A stretch of 64,000 bases of DNA from Prochlorococcus sp. AG-442-B03 (GTDB lineage Bacteria > Cyanobacteriota > Cyanobacteriia > PCC-6307 > Cyanobiaceae): the NCBI GenBank assembly GCA_003212395.1, contig QCPU01000005.1, positions 1 through 64,000 of the forward strand, in the 5' to 3' direction. Both the position numbers and the translations under genes were made by a program. Shown here piece after piece: positions 14,915-24,612 of the stretch. The notes under the pieces are model-generated. The model was not told the DNA's origin, made no database searches, and saw only the letters and a list, made by a program, of their open reading frames with translations. How positions within the stretch are numbered: the first letter of the stretch is position 1; every line of letters starts with the position of its first letter.

Positions 14915-15943
14915 CTAACTTCTTAGCAATATAAAATTCATCAATAATTTATTAATAATATTTTCTATTATAAAAGCAGATTCAAAACTTATACCAGAAT
15001 TTACTAAAAGTTTTAAATAATTTTCATTGTAAATATCTATTCCTATGCTATCTAGTAAAAATTTAATAACTTGTCTTTTTTTTATTCTCATACAAATTTC
15101 CCTTTCTTCTTCACTAATGAATGAGGATAAATAGTCATGAATATATTGAATATTTAAAAGAGATTTTAATTCTTTATTTGCGTCTCTTATTTTTAAACCA
15201 ATTAAAGTAGTTATTAAATATTCAAAGTCTAAAAAAGGATCTTTATTTAAATAAAGATTTAATTTTTCTTTAAAATTAATACTATTAATTAAATTTTTTT
15301 GGAATTTTTCCTTTTCATCTTTACTCATTAATGATGTTATTGATTCAAAATAATACTTAATTGTATTTGCTTTTTGATCCATATCTCTAAAAATAATTTC
15401 AGGTCCAATTAATTTCCATTTTTTTATTGAAGAATCGTTAGAAATAATTTTGTTCTTAAAAAGATCAGGTCCATTAAAAAGTTCTCTCCTAAATATCTTT
15501 ACTTCATTTGCCTGCCTTATTTTAGCTTTATACATAGAGTATGATCTTTCTTTACTATCTCTTGTCGTTATCAAAATTTTTAAATCTTCAAATATATCAA
15601 TTAACTTATTAAAAATGTATTTTACCTTTTCTTCTTTATTGCATTCAATTAATTCATTAAATACTTCGCTACTAATTAAACAGTATTTTGATTTACTTGA
15701 ATTTATTTCTTTTTTTAATTCATAAATGTAAAAATCAGGATCAATAATTCTTTTTTTACATATTGCATGATGACTTTCTAAAAAACTTCCAGGTAATAAA
15801 GAATGTTGTTTAGAGTTATCATCTAAAATAGACTTAGGATATAAGATCCCAAATTTTATTAAATAATCTCTTTGCGAATATAAAAATTGTTGAAATGAAG
15901 TTGTTGCCGTATGATGAAGTCCAATATGTATAAGACATTTCAT
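14915..15943 (-). CDS. sulfotransferase-like protein with altered PAPS loop
   Basis: The 342-residue protein starts MKCLIHIGLHHTATTSFQQFL, matching the 5'-phosphosulfate-binding loop of bacterial sulfotransferases (HIGxHKTGTTSxQ) but with His in place of the usual Lys. The 3'-phosphate element is probably ILITTRDSKERSYSMYKAKIRQ (~120-141), with Arg and Ser in the expected order. The rest is AT-driven Lys/Ile/Asn-rich sequence with no other motif. It probably transfers sulfate from PAPS to a sugar, but the Lys-to-His change makes activity uncertain. Confidence 0.6.
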   Translation of the reverse strand: MKCLIHIGLHHTATTSFQQFLYSQRDYLIKFGILYPKSILDDNSKQHSLLPGSFLESHHAICKKRIIDPDFYIYELKKEINSSKSKYCLISSEVFNELIECNKEEKVKYIFNKLIDIFEDLKILITTRDSKERSYSMYKAKIRQANEVKIFRRELFNGPDLFKNKIISNDSSIKKWKLIGPEIIFRDMDQKANTIKYYFESITSLMSKDEKEKFQKNLINSINFKEKLNLYLNKDPFLDFEYLITTLIGLKIRDANKELKSLLNIQYIHDYLSSFISEEEREICMRIKKRQVIKFLLDSIGIDIYNENYLKLLVNSGISFESAFIIENIINKLLMNFILLRS

Positions 15944-16019
15944 TTATAAATTTTTATGAGTAATTAATTTATATAAAATGTATTTAAGCATTTTTATGAA
16001 TAATTGAAAAGACTATAAA

Positions 16020-16727
16020 TTAAATATAACCATGCAATTTTCTTAATTTGAGTATTTCTTCACTATTTATTATTTTTTTTAAATCAGAATCTATTTCTAC
16101 TTCTTTCCATCTGTTATTTAGTTCATTAACTTCAGGCCTTTTTGAGGTCCCACTGAATGAAGATCCACCTCCATAATTGGATATACTTTGATAATAATCA
16201 ATATTTTTTAAACCTAAATCACTGGATATTTTATCTCTAATCTTTTTAGAGGAAATCCATTCTTCAAATTTTATAATATAAGCTTCATTTCTTGATATAG
16301 ATGCATGAGTAATCCAAGATTTGAAGAATTTCTCGTTGACATTAAATAAATATTTCGCCATTTTTTTCCCTTCGTTATCTTCTTTAATTTTTTTTAACCT
16401 ACTAGCTACTAAATTATTAATATCTCTCATAACTATTATCTTTGGAAAATTAGTTGTATATTTAGTTTGATAATTAATTGGAACGTCTTCATAACTAACT
16501 ACAATATTTTTAAAACTTACTTCTGCAAATTTAAAGTCAATTTCTAATATCTTCGGTTTTGTATTTACATATTCATTAATTGCATTTAAGTAACAGGAGT
16601 TGCCGCTTGATACTAATCTATGCTTGATTTTTATAATATTTTTTTTTTGACTTAAATTACAAAGTAACCAATTAAGAATGGCATGATTTCCTGATCTCCG
16701 CATTCCATAGAAAGCTATCCTTTCCAT
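16020..16727 (-). CDS. sulfotransferase-like P-loop protein
   Basis: A 235-residue protein with an N-terminal loop YGMRRSGNHAILNWLL (residues 7-22), the form seen in a branch of sulfotransferase-fold proteins, and a second element KIIVMRDINNLVASRLKK (~96-113) that fits the 3'-phosphate site (R..S). There is a serine/glycine-rich NYGGGSSFSGTSKRPEV segment near 187-203. The acceptor is unknown. It follows the gene at 14915-15943 in the same orientation with a 76-base gap. Confidence 0.65.
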   Translation of the reverse strand: MERIAFYGMRRSGNHAILNWLLCNLSQKKNIIKIKHRLVSSGNSCYLNAINEYVNTKPKILEIDFKFAEVSFKNIVVSYEDVPINYQTKYTTNFPKIIVMRDINNLVASRLKKIKEDNEGKKMAKYLFNVNEKFFKSWITHASISRNEAYIIKFEEWISSKKIRDKISSDLGLKNIDYYQSISNYGGGSSFSGTSKRPEVNELNNRWKEVEIDSDLKKIINSEEILKLRKLHGYI

Positions 16728-16863
16728 AATTTTTAAATTTTTAATTGCGAATTCTAAACTCTTTCTAAATTACACAACAATTTTGAAAGATTGAAAATAT
16801 ATTTTATTTTAAATTAAAAGTTTTAAAAAATTAGGCTATAATTTAAAAATTTAATATTTGGAA

Positions 16864-17577
16864 ATGCTTGAGACATCCAAATGGATTTACTTAGATCTTG
16901 AGAAAACAGGAAGTACTTTTCTTAGAAAAAAACTTTTGGATATATATCCTATTTCGGAATTTTTAATTACAAAAAAGCATCTACCTCAGACTAAAAAATC
17001 GACTAAAATTAAACTTATTACAATAAGGGATCCTTTCAATTATTACTTCTCGCTATGGTCATATGGCTTGGAAAGAAAAGGAGGGGTTTATCATAATTTA
17101 CTAAGAAGAAATTTTGTACTTTGTGAAAATATTTATAACGATAAAACAAAAAAAAATTTTGAACTTTTCCTAGCTTATGTTTTAAATTCTCCAATTGTCA
17201 AATCTAATAGTTGGTTACCAAAGGATTTAGATATGTATAGTCAGAGAATTATGAATATGATTGTGCCTGTAGAGCAAACAAATTTATTTTCAAGAAAATC
17301 TTCGAAAGATCAAATAAAAACTTTAGTAAAAGAGCATTTTATACCTGAAATAATAATAAAAACTGAGAGCCTTAATGCTGATTTTCATGAACTTGCAGAT
17401 TCTGGTGATTTGAAATTTCTAAATTTACCAAAATCTTGGAAGGTTTATTTTCCTTTAGAAGAACAAAAAGATAATTCCTCAGAATTATCTTCAAATGAAT
17501 TTATAAAAGAAAAATTTAAAAAAGAGTTTGGTAATTTTATTAATAATGAATCCTATGTAGCAAACTTATTAAAATAA
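16864..17577 (+). CDS. sulfotransferase-like protein
   Basis: The ATG at 16864 (two codons after an in-frame TTG) gives 237 residues. The PAPS loop is LDLEKTGSTFLRKKLL (~11-26) and the 3'-phosphate site is LITIRDPFNYYFSLWSYG (~52-69). Both motifs are close to canonical, and the size is that of compact polysaccharide sulfotransferases. It is divergent from the gene at 16020-16727 and converges on the capsule export genes. Confidence 0.75.
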   Translation: MLETSKWIYLDLEKTGSTFLRKKLLDIYPISEFLITKKHLPQTKKSTKIKLITIRDPFNYYFSLWSYGLERKGGVYHNLLRRNFVLCENIYNDKTKKNFELFLAYVLNSPIVKSNSWLPKDLDMYSQRIMNMIVPVEQTNLFSRKSSKDQIKTLVKEHFIPEIIIKTESLNADFHELADSGDLKFLNLPKSWKVYFPLEEQKDNSSELSSNEFIKEKFKKEFGNFINNESYVANLLK

Positions 17578-17670
17578 GAATTTAAATAAACCTTAAAAAA
17601 ATAAAATTTGCTATTAAATATTTTAAAAAAGATTTAAGGTAAATTAAAAATATCCTATCTCTAGTTTTAT

Positions 17671-18870
17671 TTAGTTTTTGTGACTATCAGCCATAGAAAT
17701 AATAAATTTTATTAGAAAAAAACTAACCATCATAACTGAAACAGCTGTGATAAATCCTTTATGTCGCCAATATTTCCATTCATTTTCTGGTTTAATCGGA
17801 TTAGTAATTATTGCTATAAATCTCTGTTGTTGAAGACTATCAATTCTCGCTTTTTCTGCTGCAATTAAGGATGTTTTATACAAGTCTTCATAATATTTTT
17901 TATCAAATTCAAGCTCCATAAATCTTGCAATTTTTCTATTTAAGTCTTTACCCATAGGACTAAGAATTAACTCTTTTTCTTTTTTTATGGAGCTTTCTAT
18001 TTCTTTAATTTGTTCTTTTAAATCTATAATCTCAGGGGAATTCTGATCTATAAATCTTTTGGTTGCCAAAGAAAGGTTAATCTTTTTTCTTACTAATTCA
18101 TCCTCAAGTGCTAAAAAGAAAGATCCTTTTGCGCTGAAATCAATTAATGGGTTCATTATTTGATTCTTTTGTTGGTATTTATTTAAAAGTTTAGTAGCTA
18201 ATTCTAATTTTTTTGAATTTTGCTTAACTTCCTCCTCAGCAAAAACTAACTGTTTTTTAAAAATATTTTGATTTAGGCTATTAACGAAATCTTCCGAGGT
18301 TTTAATTAAAAATTGATTTAAGAAAAGAGAGGTTTCAGGATCGAACCCTAAAGTCCTTATTCTTAAAATACCATCAATTTCATTAAGAGTTACTGTTATT
18401 TGTCTCCTAAACATGTCGTATTCGGATTCTTGTGTATATCCTTTTTTCAGACCAACCAAATAATCTGGCCTTTTCATTTTGTATAATTCAAAGAAATCAA
18501 TTCTTTTTTTTAAATCACTTAATACCTGTGGAGACTCGAGATAAGTTCTTAAATATCTTGAATCTTCAAGAGATAATGCATTACCTCCAGTTAAAAGATT
18601 ACCTATATTAAGTGATGGTGTATTGTTTCCTGCTTTTCTTACGACAATATCTGATCTCACAAAAAATCTTTTTCTTCCAATGCCATAAAAATATGTAAAT
18701 AAGACAATTAATGGTATTGAAAATAATAAAATTAAATACTTTTGTTGGGATTTATTTATTTTTCTTTCAAGTTCTCTTTCTTCATCTGACAACCCATCAT
18801 TCAAATTTTCGGCTTTTTTATTACCCGATCTAAATATTAATTTTCCAATTCCTAAACGATCACCTTTCAT
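17671..18870 (-). CDS. kpsE: capsule export inner-membrane protein, KpsE/CtrB type
   Basis: A 399-residue protein with two membrane spans: one near residues 44-64 (YLILLFSIPLIVLFTYFYG) and one near the C-terminus (~374-393). Between them is a long periplasmic region with coiled-coil segments (~205-345), the polysaccharide co-polymerase/membrane fusion layout of KpsE, CtrB and BexC. It connects the ABC transporter to the outer-membrane channel. It lies 22 bases downstream of kpsT in a kpsD-kpsM-kpsT-kpsE order. Confidence 0.85.
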   Translation of the reverse strand: MKGDRLGIGKLIFRSGNKKAENLNDGLSDEERELERKINKSQQKYLILLFSIPLIVLFTYFYGIGRKRFFVRSDIVVRKAGNNTPSLNIGNLLTGGNALSLEDSRYLRTYLESPQVLSDLKKRIDFFELYKMKRPDYLVGLKKGYTQESEYDMFRRQITVTLNEIDGILRIRTLGFDPETSLFLNQFLIKTSEDFVNSLNQNIFKKQLVFAEEEVKQNSKKLELATKLLNKYQQKNQIMNPLIDFSAKGSFFLALEDELVRKKINLSLATKRFIDQNSPEIIDLKEQIKEIESSIKKEKELILSPMGKDLNRKIARFMELEFDKKYYEDLYKTSLIAAEKARIDSLQQQRFIAIITNPIKPENEWKYWRHKGFITAVSVMMVSFFLIKFIISMADSHKN

Positions 18871-18892
18871 GTCTTTATTCTACCTTATTGGT

Positions 18893-19564
18893 TTACGCAA
18901 TTCCCATAAGACGTTTATGTTCTTTAATTCCATCATTAAGATTATCAAATTCCATCATTTTACCATCATGCAATATCAAAGCCCTGTCGCAATTAAATTT
19001 TAAACCCCATAAAGTATGGTTAACCATTATGAAGTCTGATTTTTCTTGCTTTTCTTTAAGAATTTTTTTTGTTTTTTGTCTAAACTTTGCATCACCAGCA
19101 CCAGTTACCTCATCCAGGAGATAAACATCGAAATCGAAAGCCATTGATAAACCGAAAGTAACTCTTGCAGCCATACCACTGGAGTAAGTTTTAAAAGGCT
19201 TATCGAAATAAGTGCCAATTTCAGCAAATTCAGCTACCATTTCAACTTTTTCTTCAAATTTATCAGTATCTGTACCGCTATAAATTTTACTAACAAAAGT
19301 AACGTTTTCTCGAGCGCTTAAGCTTCCTTGAAAACCTCCAACTAATCCTACAGGCCAACTGACAGAACAATCTGCTACTATCGAACCTCTATCAGGTTGG
19401 TCTATTCCGCCTATTAATCTAAGCAAAGTACTTTTTCCAGCTCCATTTTTACCAAGCAAGGCAACAGATTGACCACGTTCAATTTTGAAACTTAAATCTT
19501 TAAAAACGTAAGATCTTTTCCCTTTAAAAATGTAACTTTTAGTAAGGTTCTTAACTTCAATCAT
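18893..19564 (-). CDS. kpsT: capsular polysaccharide ABC transporter ATP-binding protein
   Basis: A 223-residue ATPase with Walker A GKNGAGKST (38-46), the signature YSSGMAARVTF (~127-137) and Walker B DVYLLDEVTGAGD (~145-157), the variant typical of KpsT/CtrD exporters. It powers export of the finished lipid-linked polysaccharide. Its start overlaps the end of kpsM by 4 bases, so the two are translated together. Confidence 0.92.
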   Translation of the reverse strand: MIEVKNLTKSYIFKGKRSYVFKDLSFKIERGQSVALLGKNGAGKSTLLRLIGGIDQPDRGSIVADCSVSWPVGLVGGFQGSLSARENVTFVSKIYSGTDTDKFEEKVEMVAEFAEIGTYFDKPFKTYSSGMAARVTFGLSMAFDFDVYLLDEVTGAGDAKFRQKTKKILKEKQEKSDFIMVNHTLWGLKFNCDRALILHDGKMMEFDNLNDGIKEHKRLMGIA

Positions 19565-20877
19565 TTAGTTAGAAGAAACTTTTCATTTCTTAGATAAATA
19601 AATAATCCAAAAGTTGAAATAATAAGAGCAAAAGTCCAAAGATAACTTAGGGAAATTACATCAACTGGAACATTATAACCTGAAGTGAATGAATATCTCG
19701 TTAATTCTATCGCTTGCAATATTGGATTCCATGTTACGAATGGTCTTAAATTATATGGAATCCTTGATACGCCAAAAATAACTCCTGAAATAAGCCATAA
19801 AGGCCTAATAAAAAGAGGTAAGATTTGCCTAGATATTGGAAACTTGTGGCCAATAATCATCAAAATTAATCCTAGCCCAAAAGAGAAAAGAGCCAAACCC
19901 AAATATGCAATTACCACTAAGGCAAAGTTTTCTAGAACCCACATTTCCTTGAAAAGGAATATTAAAGATATTAAAACTACAAAAACAATCCCAAATATAC
20001 AACTTTCCACAACAGTCCTAGCTAATACTGTATCAATAGGTTTAACTGGTCTATAGAAAAATAATGCTTCATTAGCTTGCATTGCATTTATTGATCTAAT
20101 GGCAATCTCTTGAAACATTGAATAAAGCACTATTCCACATGCCAGGAACAACTCGATATCTATATCCGCTCTTTTGCCTCTAATTAAAGCAAATATTGTA
20201 CAGAAAATGATAAAAACACCAATTGGTTCGAGAAAAACTCCTAATACTCCAAACCTTACTTGACTTATTCTGGTTTTTAGTTCCCTATAAATTAATGCTC
20301 TTATAACATTAAATTGAATCTGAAAACCATTAAGATTTCCTGCAACAGGTATGCCAGAAATATTTCCATCTATTACCCTTCTTGGGTACCAAATTATTAA
20401 TGCAATCAATTTTATTTTCCAAAAAATATTCGATAAGAAAAATAAAAAATAATCAATATTTGAAAAATGTTCAATTCTCGGAAAAAATACTGAGTATTTA
20501 GGGATTCCTAAAGTTAAAAAGTCGAATTTTATTTTTATCCAATTTAAAAAAAATTTATTTTCATTAGGCTTGGGAAATCTTATTCTGATACTTCTGTTTA
20601 AATCCCATATACCCAAAATAATTCTTGGTAATTTACTAAAATACTTATCTGATGAATTCTTTGAAAGCCAATATAGGAATTCATTTTGTACAATATCTCC
20701 TTTTAATAAACCTGGATATTCTTTGATCCCATTTAATATTATCCAAATGACGAGACTTCTTTCATTTTCTTTTTTATAATAACCTTTTTCTAATAAATCT
20801 TTTCTTTGTAAAATTATTAATCTTAAATTTTCTGGATAATCATCAGGAAAGTAATATTCTAATTTTTCTTTTGCCAA
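19561..20877 (-). CDS. kpsM: capsular polysaccharide ABC-2 permease with extra N-terminal domain
   Basis: The C-terminal ~260 residues are a normal KpsM-type permease: QIQFNVIRALIYRELKTRISQVRFGVLGVFLEPIG near 186-220, then six membrane spans ending YLRNEKFLLTK. The first ~180 residues are not part of KpsM. They form a mostly soluble Lys/Ile-rich region (LRLIILQRKDLLEKGYYKKENERS... ILNGIKEYPG) with a weak hydrophobic stretch near 145-165. The whole frame is open with one start at 20877. A similar helical domain occurs, as I recall, fused to glycosyltransferases of marine cyanobacteria. Confidence 0.85.
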   Translation of the reverse strand: MAKEKLEYYFPDDYPENLRLIILQRKDLLEKGYYKKENERSLVIWIILNGIKEYPGLLKGDIVQNEFLYWLSKNSSDKYFSKLPRIILGIWDLNRSIRIRFPKPNENKFFLNWIKIKFDFLTLGIPKYSVFFPRIEHFSNIDYFLFFLSNIFWKIKLIALIIWYPRRVIDGNISGIPVAGNLNGFQIQFNVIRALIYRELKTRISQVRFGVLGVFLEPIGVFIIFCTIFALIRGKRADIDIELFLACGIVLYSMFQEIAIRSINAMQANEALFFYRPVKPIDTVLARTVVESCIFGIVFVVLISLIFLFKEMWVLENFALVVIAYLGLALFSFGLGLILMIIGHKFPISRQILPLFIRPLWLISGVIFGVSRIPYNLRPFVTWNPILQAIELTRYSFTSGYNVPVDVISLSYLWTFALIISTFGLFIYLRNEKFLLTK

Positions 20878-21015
20878 GATTCAACAATCATCTTTCATAA
20901 TTTTATTACCAATACGAATATAAAACAATAAGTCAATAATGCCTAGGATAATAATTAATATTATTTCCTACTTTTATTTTCTAATATTTTTAATAAAAAT
21001 TTGAATATAAAAGTT

Positions 21016-22128
21016 CTAAATTTCGTTTAGAAGTTTATAAATTGTAGCGGCATTTAACATGGGTCCAACTGGCTGGACTATATCTTTGAATCCATCATTA
21101 AACTTTGTCCAGTTAGATCTATTAATTACAATTATATCTCCATCAATTAGAGGAGGATTAATTTCTAAATCAGAATTTTGTTGATATTTAAAATTAAAAC
21201 TATCTACACTAATTGATCCGTTAGGATTCATTCTAATTAGCTCAACATTATTTCTTTTCCCTCTCCTTGTGATCCCTCCCGAACTTAGAATGGCTTGGGA
21301 TAGAGGACTGTTGGTTTTGATTTTTTGAGGACCTGGGTTTGGAACTTCTCCTATTACATTAACTGTGATTGTTGGAGAAGCTAAATTTGATGAAGAAATT
21401 TTTAGCGAATCTTCAATTTCTATATCACTTGCTAGAGCAACAAAAATATTGTCTCCATCATATATAAGAGGGTTATCTACAATATTTCCATTTATTATTG
21501 CATCCCAGTAGTTCGTATTTAATGTTATGTAGTCCTTTTCATTTAATTTTCTTTTTATTGTGATGTTTTTAAGGTCAGCCACATTATTAATTCCACCTGC
21601 TTTTTGTATAGCATCGATTAATGTAGGCCAACCATTACTTGAAATCTCAAGACTTTCTCCTCCATCTGAATTAAATAGTTTACTATTCTCATTGGTAGTT
21701 AGACTATATATTCCAGGTCTTTGTACTTGACCAAATATAGAAATTTTAATTGGTCTAGAAGAAATTAAATTTAGGTATATTAAGGGTCTGTTTATTATTT
21801 TTGTATATTCATTGGTAATTTTTTCTTGAGCTTCTTTAAGTGAAAGACCCCAGATATTGACTGCTCCAATTCTTGGTAAAATTACAGTCCCATCTGGGAT
21901 TATTTTTACATTTGTTTCAAATCCATTAACGTTTGTTATATTCATGAAAATTACATCCCCTGGTCCAAGTTTATAGGCAAATTTCTCAATCTTTAATTCG
22001 TTTGAAGTCGCAATTGCTTTTCTTATAGATAATGAAGGGAGATTAAAAATAAATATTAAAGGAATAATTGCTAGGGATTTCTGAAAATTTTTTTTACAAA
22101 AAAAACTAAATATCCGATTTAATTTCAT
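21016..22128 (-). CDS. polysaccharide export outer-membrane protein (Wza/KpsD type)
   Basis: The ATG at 22128 gives 370 residues with a signal-like N-terminus (KSLAIIPLIFIFNLPSL); a second in-frame ATG at 22158 is possible. The Poly_export domain starts at YKLGPGDVIFMNI (~53-65) with PDGTVILPRIGAVNIWGLSLKEAQ, followed by SLBB-type repeats (ISIFGQVQRPGIYSL and INVIGEVPNPGPQKI-like segments near 145 and 255). This is the outer-membrane channel for the capsule. It is separated from kpsM by 138 bases. Confidence 0.85.
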   Translation of the reverse strand: MKLNRIFSFFCKKNFQKSLAIIPLIFIFNLPSLSIRKAIATSNELKIEKFAYKLGPGDVIFMNITNVNGFETNVKIIPDGTVILPRIGAVNIWGLSLKEAQEKITNEYTKIINRPLIYLNLISSRPIKISIFGQVQRPGIYSLTTNENSKLFNSDGGESLEISSNGWPTLIDAIQKAGGINNVADLKNITIKRKLNEKDYITLNTNYWDAIINGNIVDNPLIYDGDNIFVALASDIEIEDSLKISSSNLASPTITVNVIGEVPNPGPQKIKTNSPLSQAILSSGGITRRGKRNNVELIRMNPNGSISVDSFNFKYQQNSDLEINPPLIDGDIIVINRSNWTKFNDGFKDIVQPVGPMLNAATIYKLLNEI

Positions 22129-22233
22129 AAAAATTAAGTTTTTTTTATTATAAAACATAAAAGAATTTTTAATAAATCATTAAGAGAAAGTAAATAATTT
22201 TATGATAAGTTAATATTATAATTTTTTTTTAAA

Positions 22234-23169
22234 TTGATTAATATAGTTACAGGTGGTGCAGGGTTTATCGGCTCTCACTTAATCGACAAACTTCTACATA
22301 ATGGTGAACAGGTTATTTGTATAGATAATTTTTTCACTGGGAATAAAGAAAATATTTACAAACATTTAAACAATAGAAATTTTGAATTAATAAGACATGA
22401 TGTCGTAGAACCAATATTTCTTGAGGCTGATAAAATTTGGCATTTGGCATGCCCCGCTTCTCCAGTGCATTATCAATATAATCCAATTAAAACAGCGAAA
22501 ACTAGTTTCTTAGGGACATATAATATGCTTGGTTTGGCAAAGCGTGTTAATGCAAGAATTCTCTTGGCCAGCACCAGTGAAGTATATGGCGACCCGCAAA
22601 TCCACCCTCAACCAGAGAGTTATAATGGGAACGTAAATATAAATGGAATAAGAAGTTGTTATGACGAAGGTAAAAGAATTGCAGAAACCCTTTGTTCAGA
22701 TTATCGTAGAATCCATAATTTAGATACTAGGATAGTAAGGATTTTCAATACATATGGCCCAAGAATGCTTCCTAATGATGGAAGGGTCGTGAGCAATTTT
22801 GTTTGTCAAGCTTTGCAAAATAAGCCACTAACAATATATGGAGATGGTTCACAAACTAGGTCTTTTTGCTTTGTTGATGATCTAGTTAATGGATTAATTA
22901 AACTTATGAATTCTGATTTACATGATCCTGTTAATATTGGTAGTAATTATGAATTTACGATTAAGCAATTGGCTGAGTTGGTAAGGAAAAAAACTAATCC
23001 AAATCTTGAGTTTATCTTTAAACCTTTACCTTCAGATGATCCATTACAAAGGAAGCCGATTTTAGAATTAGCAAATAAGGAATTACTTTGGGAACCTACA
23101 ACTTCTCTTGAAAATGGTATTGATTACACTATTACATGGTTCAAGAAGATTATCCAAGAAGATTTATGA
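22234..23169 (+). CDS. UDP-glucuronate decarboxylase (UDP-xylose synthase)
   Basis: A 311-residue extended short-chain dehydrogenase. It shows [12 protein letters not shown] (5-16), [13 protein letters not shown] (~69-81), [10 protein letters not shown] (~109-118), YDEGKRIAE (~142-150) and [10 protein letters not shown] (~168-177), which together are diagnostic for UXS. It converts UDP-glucuronate to UDP-xylose. No ATG fits, so a TTG start at 22234 is used. It overlaps the next gene, ugd, by 4 bases (ATGA), which puts the maker of UDP-glucuronate and its user in one unit. Confidence 0.88.
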   Translation: MINIVTGGAGFIGSHLIDKLLHNGEQVICIDNFFTGNKENIYKHLNNRNFELIRHDVVEPIFLEADKIWHLACPASPVHYQYNPIKTAKTSFLGTYNMLGLAKRVNARILLASTSEVYGDPQIHPQPESYNGNVNINGIRSCYDEGKRIAETLCSDYRRIHNLDTRIVRIFNTYGPRMLPNDGRVVSNFVCQALQNKPLTIYGDGSQTRSFCFVDDLVNGLIKLMNSDLHDPVNIGSNYEFTIKQLAELVRKKTNPNLEFIFKPLPSDDPLQRKPILELANKELLWEPTTSLENGIDYTITWFKKIIQEDL

Positions 23170-24590
23170 TAAAAAATATTTGTTGCATTGGAGCTGGATA
23201 TGTTGGAGGTCCAACTATGTCTGTAATTGCAGATAGATGCCCACATTTAAATATAAATGTAGTTGATCTAAATAAAAAACGTATTGAGGCTTGGAATAGT
23301 AAAGATCTTACGAAATTGCCTATTTTTGAACCTGGCTTAGATGAAGTAGTTGGCAATACAAGAGGTAAAAATCTTTTTTTCTCAACTAATGTAGGCGAAT
23401 CAATTAAGAAGGCAGATATGGTTTTTATCTCAGTAAACACTCCAACAAAAAGTAGAGGTATTGGTTCCGGAGAGGCAAGTGATTTGCGTTGGGTGGAATC
23501 ATGTGCAAGAGATGTTGCCAAGTATGCTGAGGGACATACGATAGTAATTGAAAAAAGTACACTTCCCGTTAAAACTGCGGCAACTATCAAATCTATTCTA
23601 AATTCGGTAAAGAATTCTTTTAAAGATACTGAAAAAAGTTTTGCTGTTTTATCTAATCCAGAATTTCTTGCAGAAGGAACCGCTATAAGTGATTTAGAGA
23701 ATCCAGATAGGGTACTAATCGGTGGAGAGGATCAAGACGCTATTGAAGCATTAGCAAATATTTATAAATCTTGGATAGTAGATGAAAAAATCATAAGAAC
23801 TAATTTATGGAGTAGCGAACTTTCTAAATTAGCTGCTAATGCTTTTCTTGCTCAAAGAGTTAGTTCAATAAATTCACTATCAGCATTTTGTGAAGAAACA
23901 GGAGCAAATATAGATGAGGTATCTAAAGCTATTGGACTTGATAAGAGAATAGGGGATAAATTTTTAAAAGCAGGGCCTGGTTTTGGAGGAAGCTGTTTTA
24001 AAAAAGATATTTTAAATTTGGTTTATTTATCAAGATCATTAGGTTTAGATGAGGTAGCAGATTATTGGGAATCAGTTCTTCAAATAAATAATTGGCAACA
24101 AAAGAGAATATATAAAAAAATAGTCTCAACATTATTTGGAAATATATCAAATAAACAAATAGGTATTTTGGGTTTTGCCTTTAAATCTAATACAAATGAT
24201 TTTAGAGAGTCTCCAGCAATAAGTATATGTAGAGACCTTCTGGAGGAGGGGGCTATTTTAAAAATTCATGATCCCAAAGTTGAGGCAAAAGATATTGAAA
24301 AAGCTCTTGAAAATGAATTCTCAGATATTGATAATTGCAATAATAAAAAAGGTAGAGATCAATGCGGATATTTTGTAGTTGAAAAAGAAATTGAAAAAAC
24401 TTTTTATGATTCTCATGCTGTTGTTATTTTGACAGAATGGGAAGAATATAAAATTATAGATTGGGAAAATTTTACTAAAAATATGATCGCCCCATCATGG
24501 ATTTTTGATACTAGGAACGTAATAGATCAGAGTGATTTTAAATCTAATAATTGTAATATATGGAAAATTGGAAATGGAATAAAAAATTAA
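23166..24590 (+). CDS. ugd: UDP-glucose 6-dehydrogenase, eukaryote-like type
   Basis: The ATG at 23166 overlaps the uxs stop and gives 474 residues. The NAD-binding start is [19 protein letters not shown] and the catalytic Cys lies in [14 protein letters not shown] (~268-281). The [11 protein letters not shown] and [12 protein letters not shown] forms and the length resemble animal and plant UDP-glucose dehydrogenases more than the short E. coli enzyme. It oxidises UDP-glucose to UDP-glucuronate for UDP-xylose and, with the 4-epimerase at 49070, for UDP-galacturonate. Confidence 0.9.
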   Translation: MIKNICCIGAGYVGGPTMSVIADRCPHLNINVVDLNKKRIEAWNSKDLTKLPIFEPGLDEVVGNTRGKNLFFSTNVGESIKKADMVFISVNTPTKSRGIGSGEASDLRWVESCARDVAKYAEGHTIVIEKSTLPVKTAATIKSILNSVKNSFKDTEKSFAVLSNPEFLAEGTAISDLENPDRVLIGGEDQDAIEALANIYKSWIVDEKIIRTNLWSSELSKLAANAFLAQRVSSINSLSAFCEETGANIDEVSKAIGLDKRIGDKFLKAGPGFGGSCFKKDILNLVYLSRSLGLDEVADYWESVLQINNWQQKRIYKKIVSTLFGNISNKQIGILGFAFKSNTNDFRESPAISICRDLLEEGAILKIHDPKVEAKDIEKALENEFSDIDNCNNKKGRDQCGYFVVEKEIEKTFYDSHAVVILTEWEEYKIIDWENFTKNMIAPSWIFDTRNVIDQSDFKSNNCNIWKIGNGIKN

Positions 24591-24612
24591 TAAAAAACAG
24601 GTTATTTTTTAA

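Noticed and set aside
23150..23590. A 146-residue minus-strand frame inside ugd
   Set aside because: It is a mirror of the coding strand of a strong enzyme gene.
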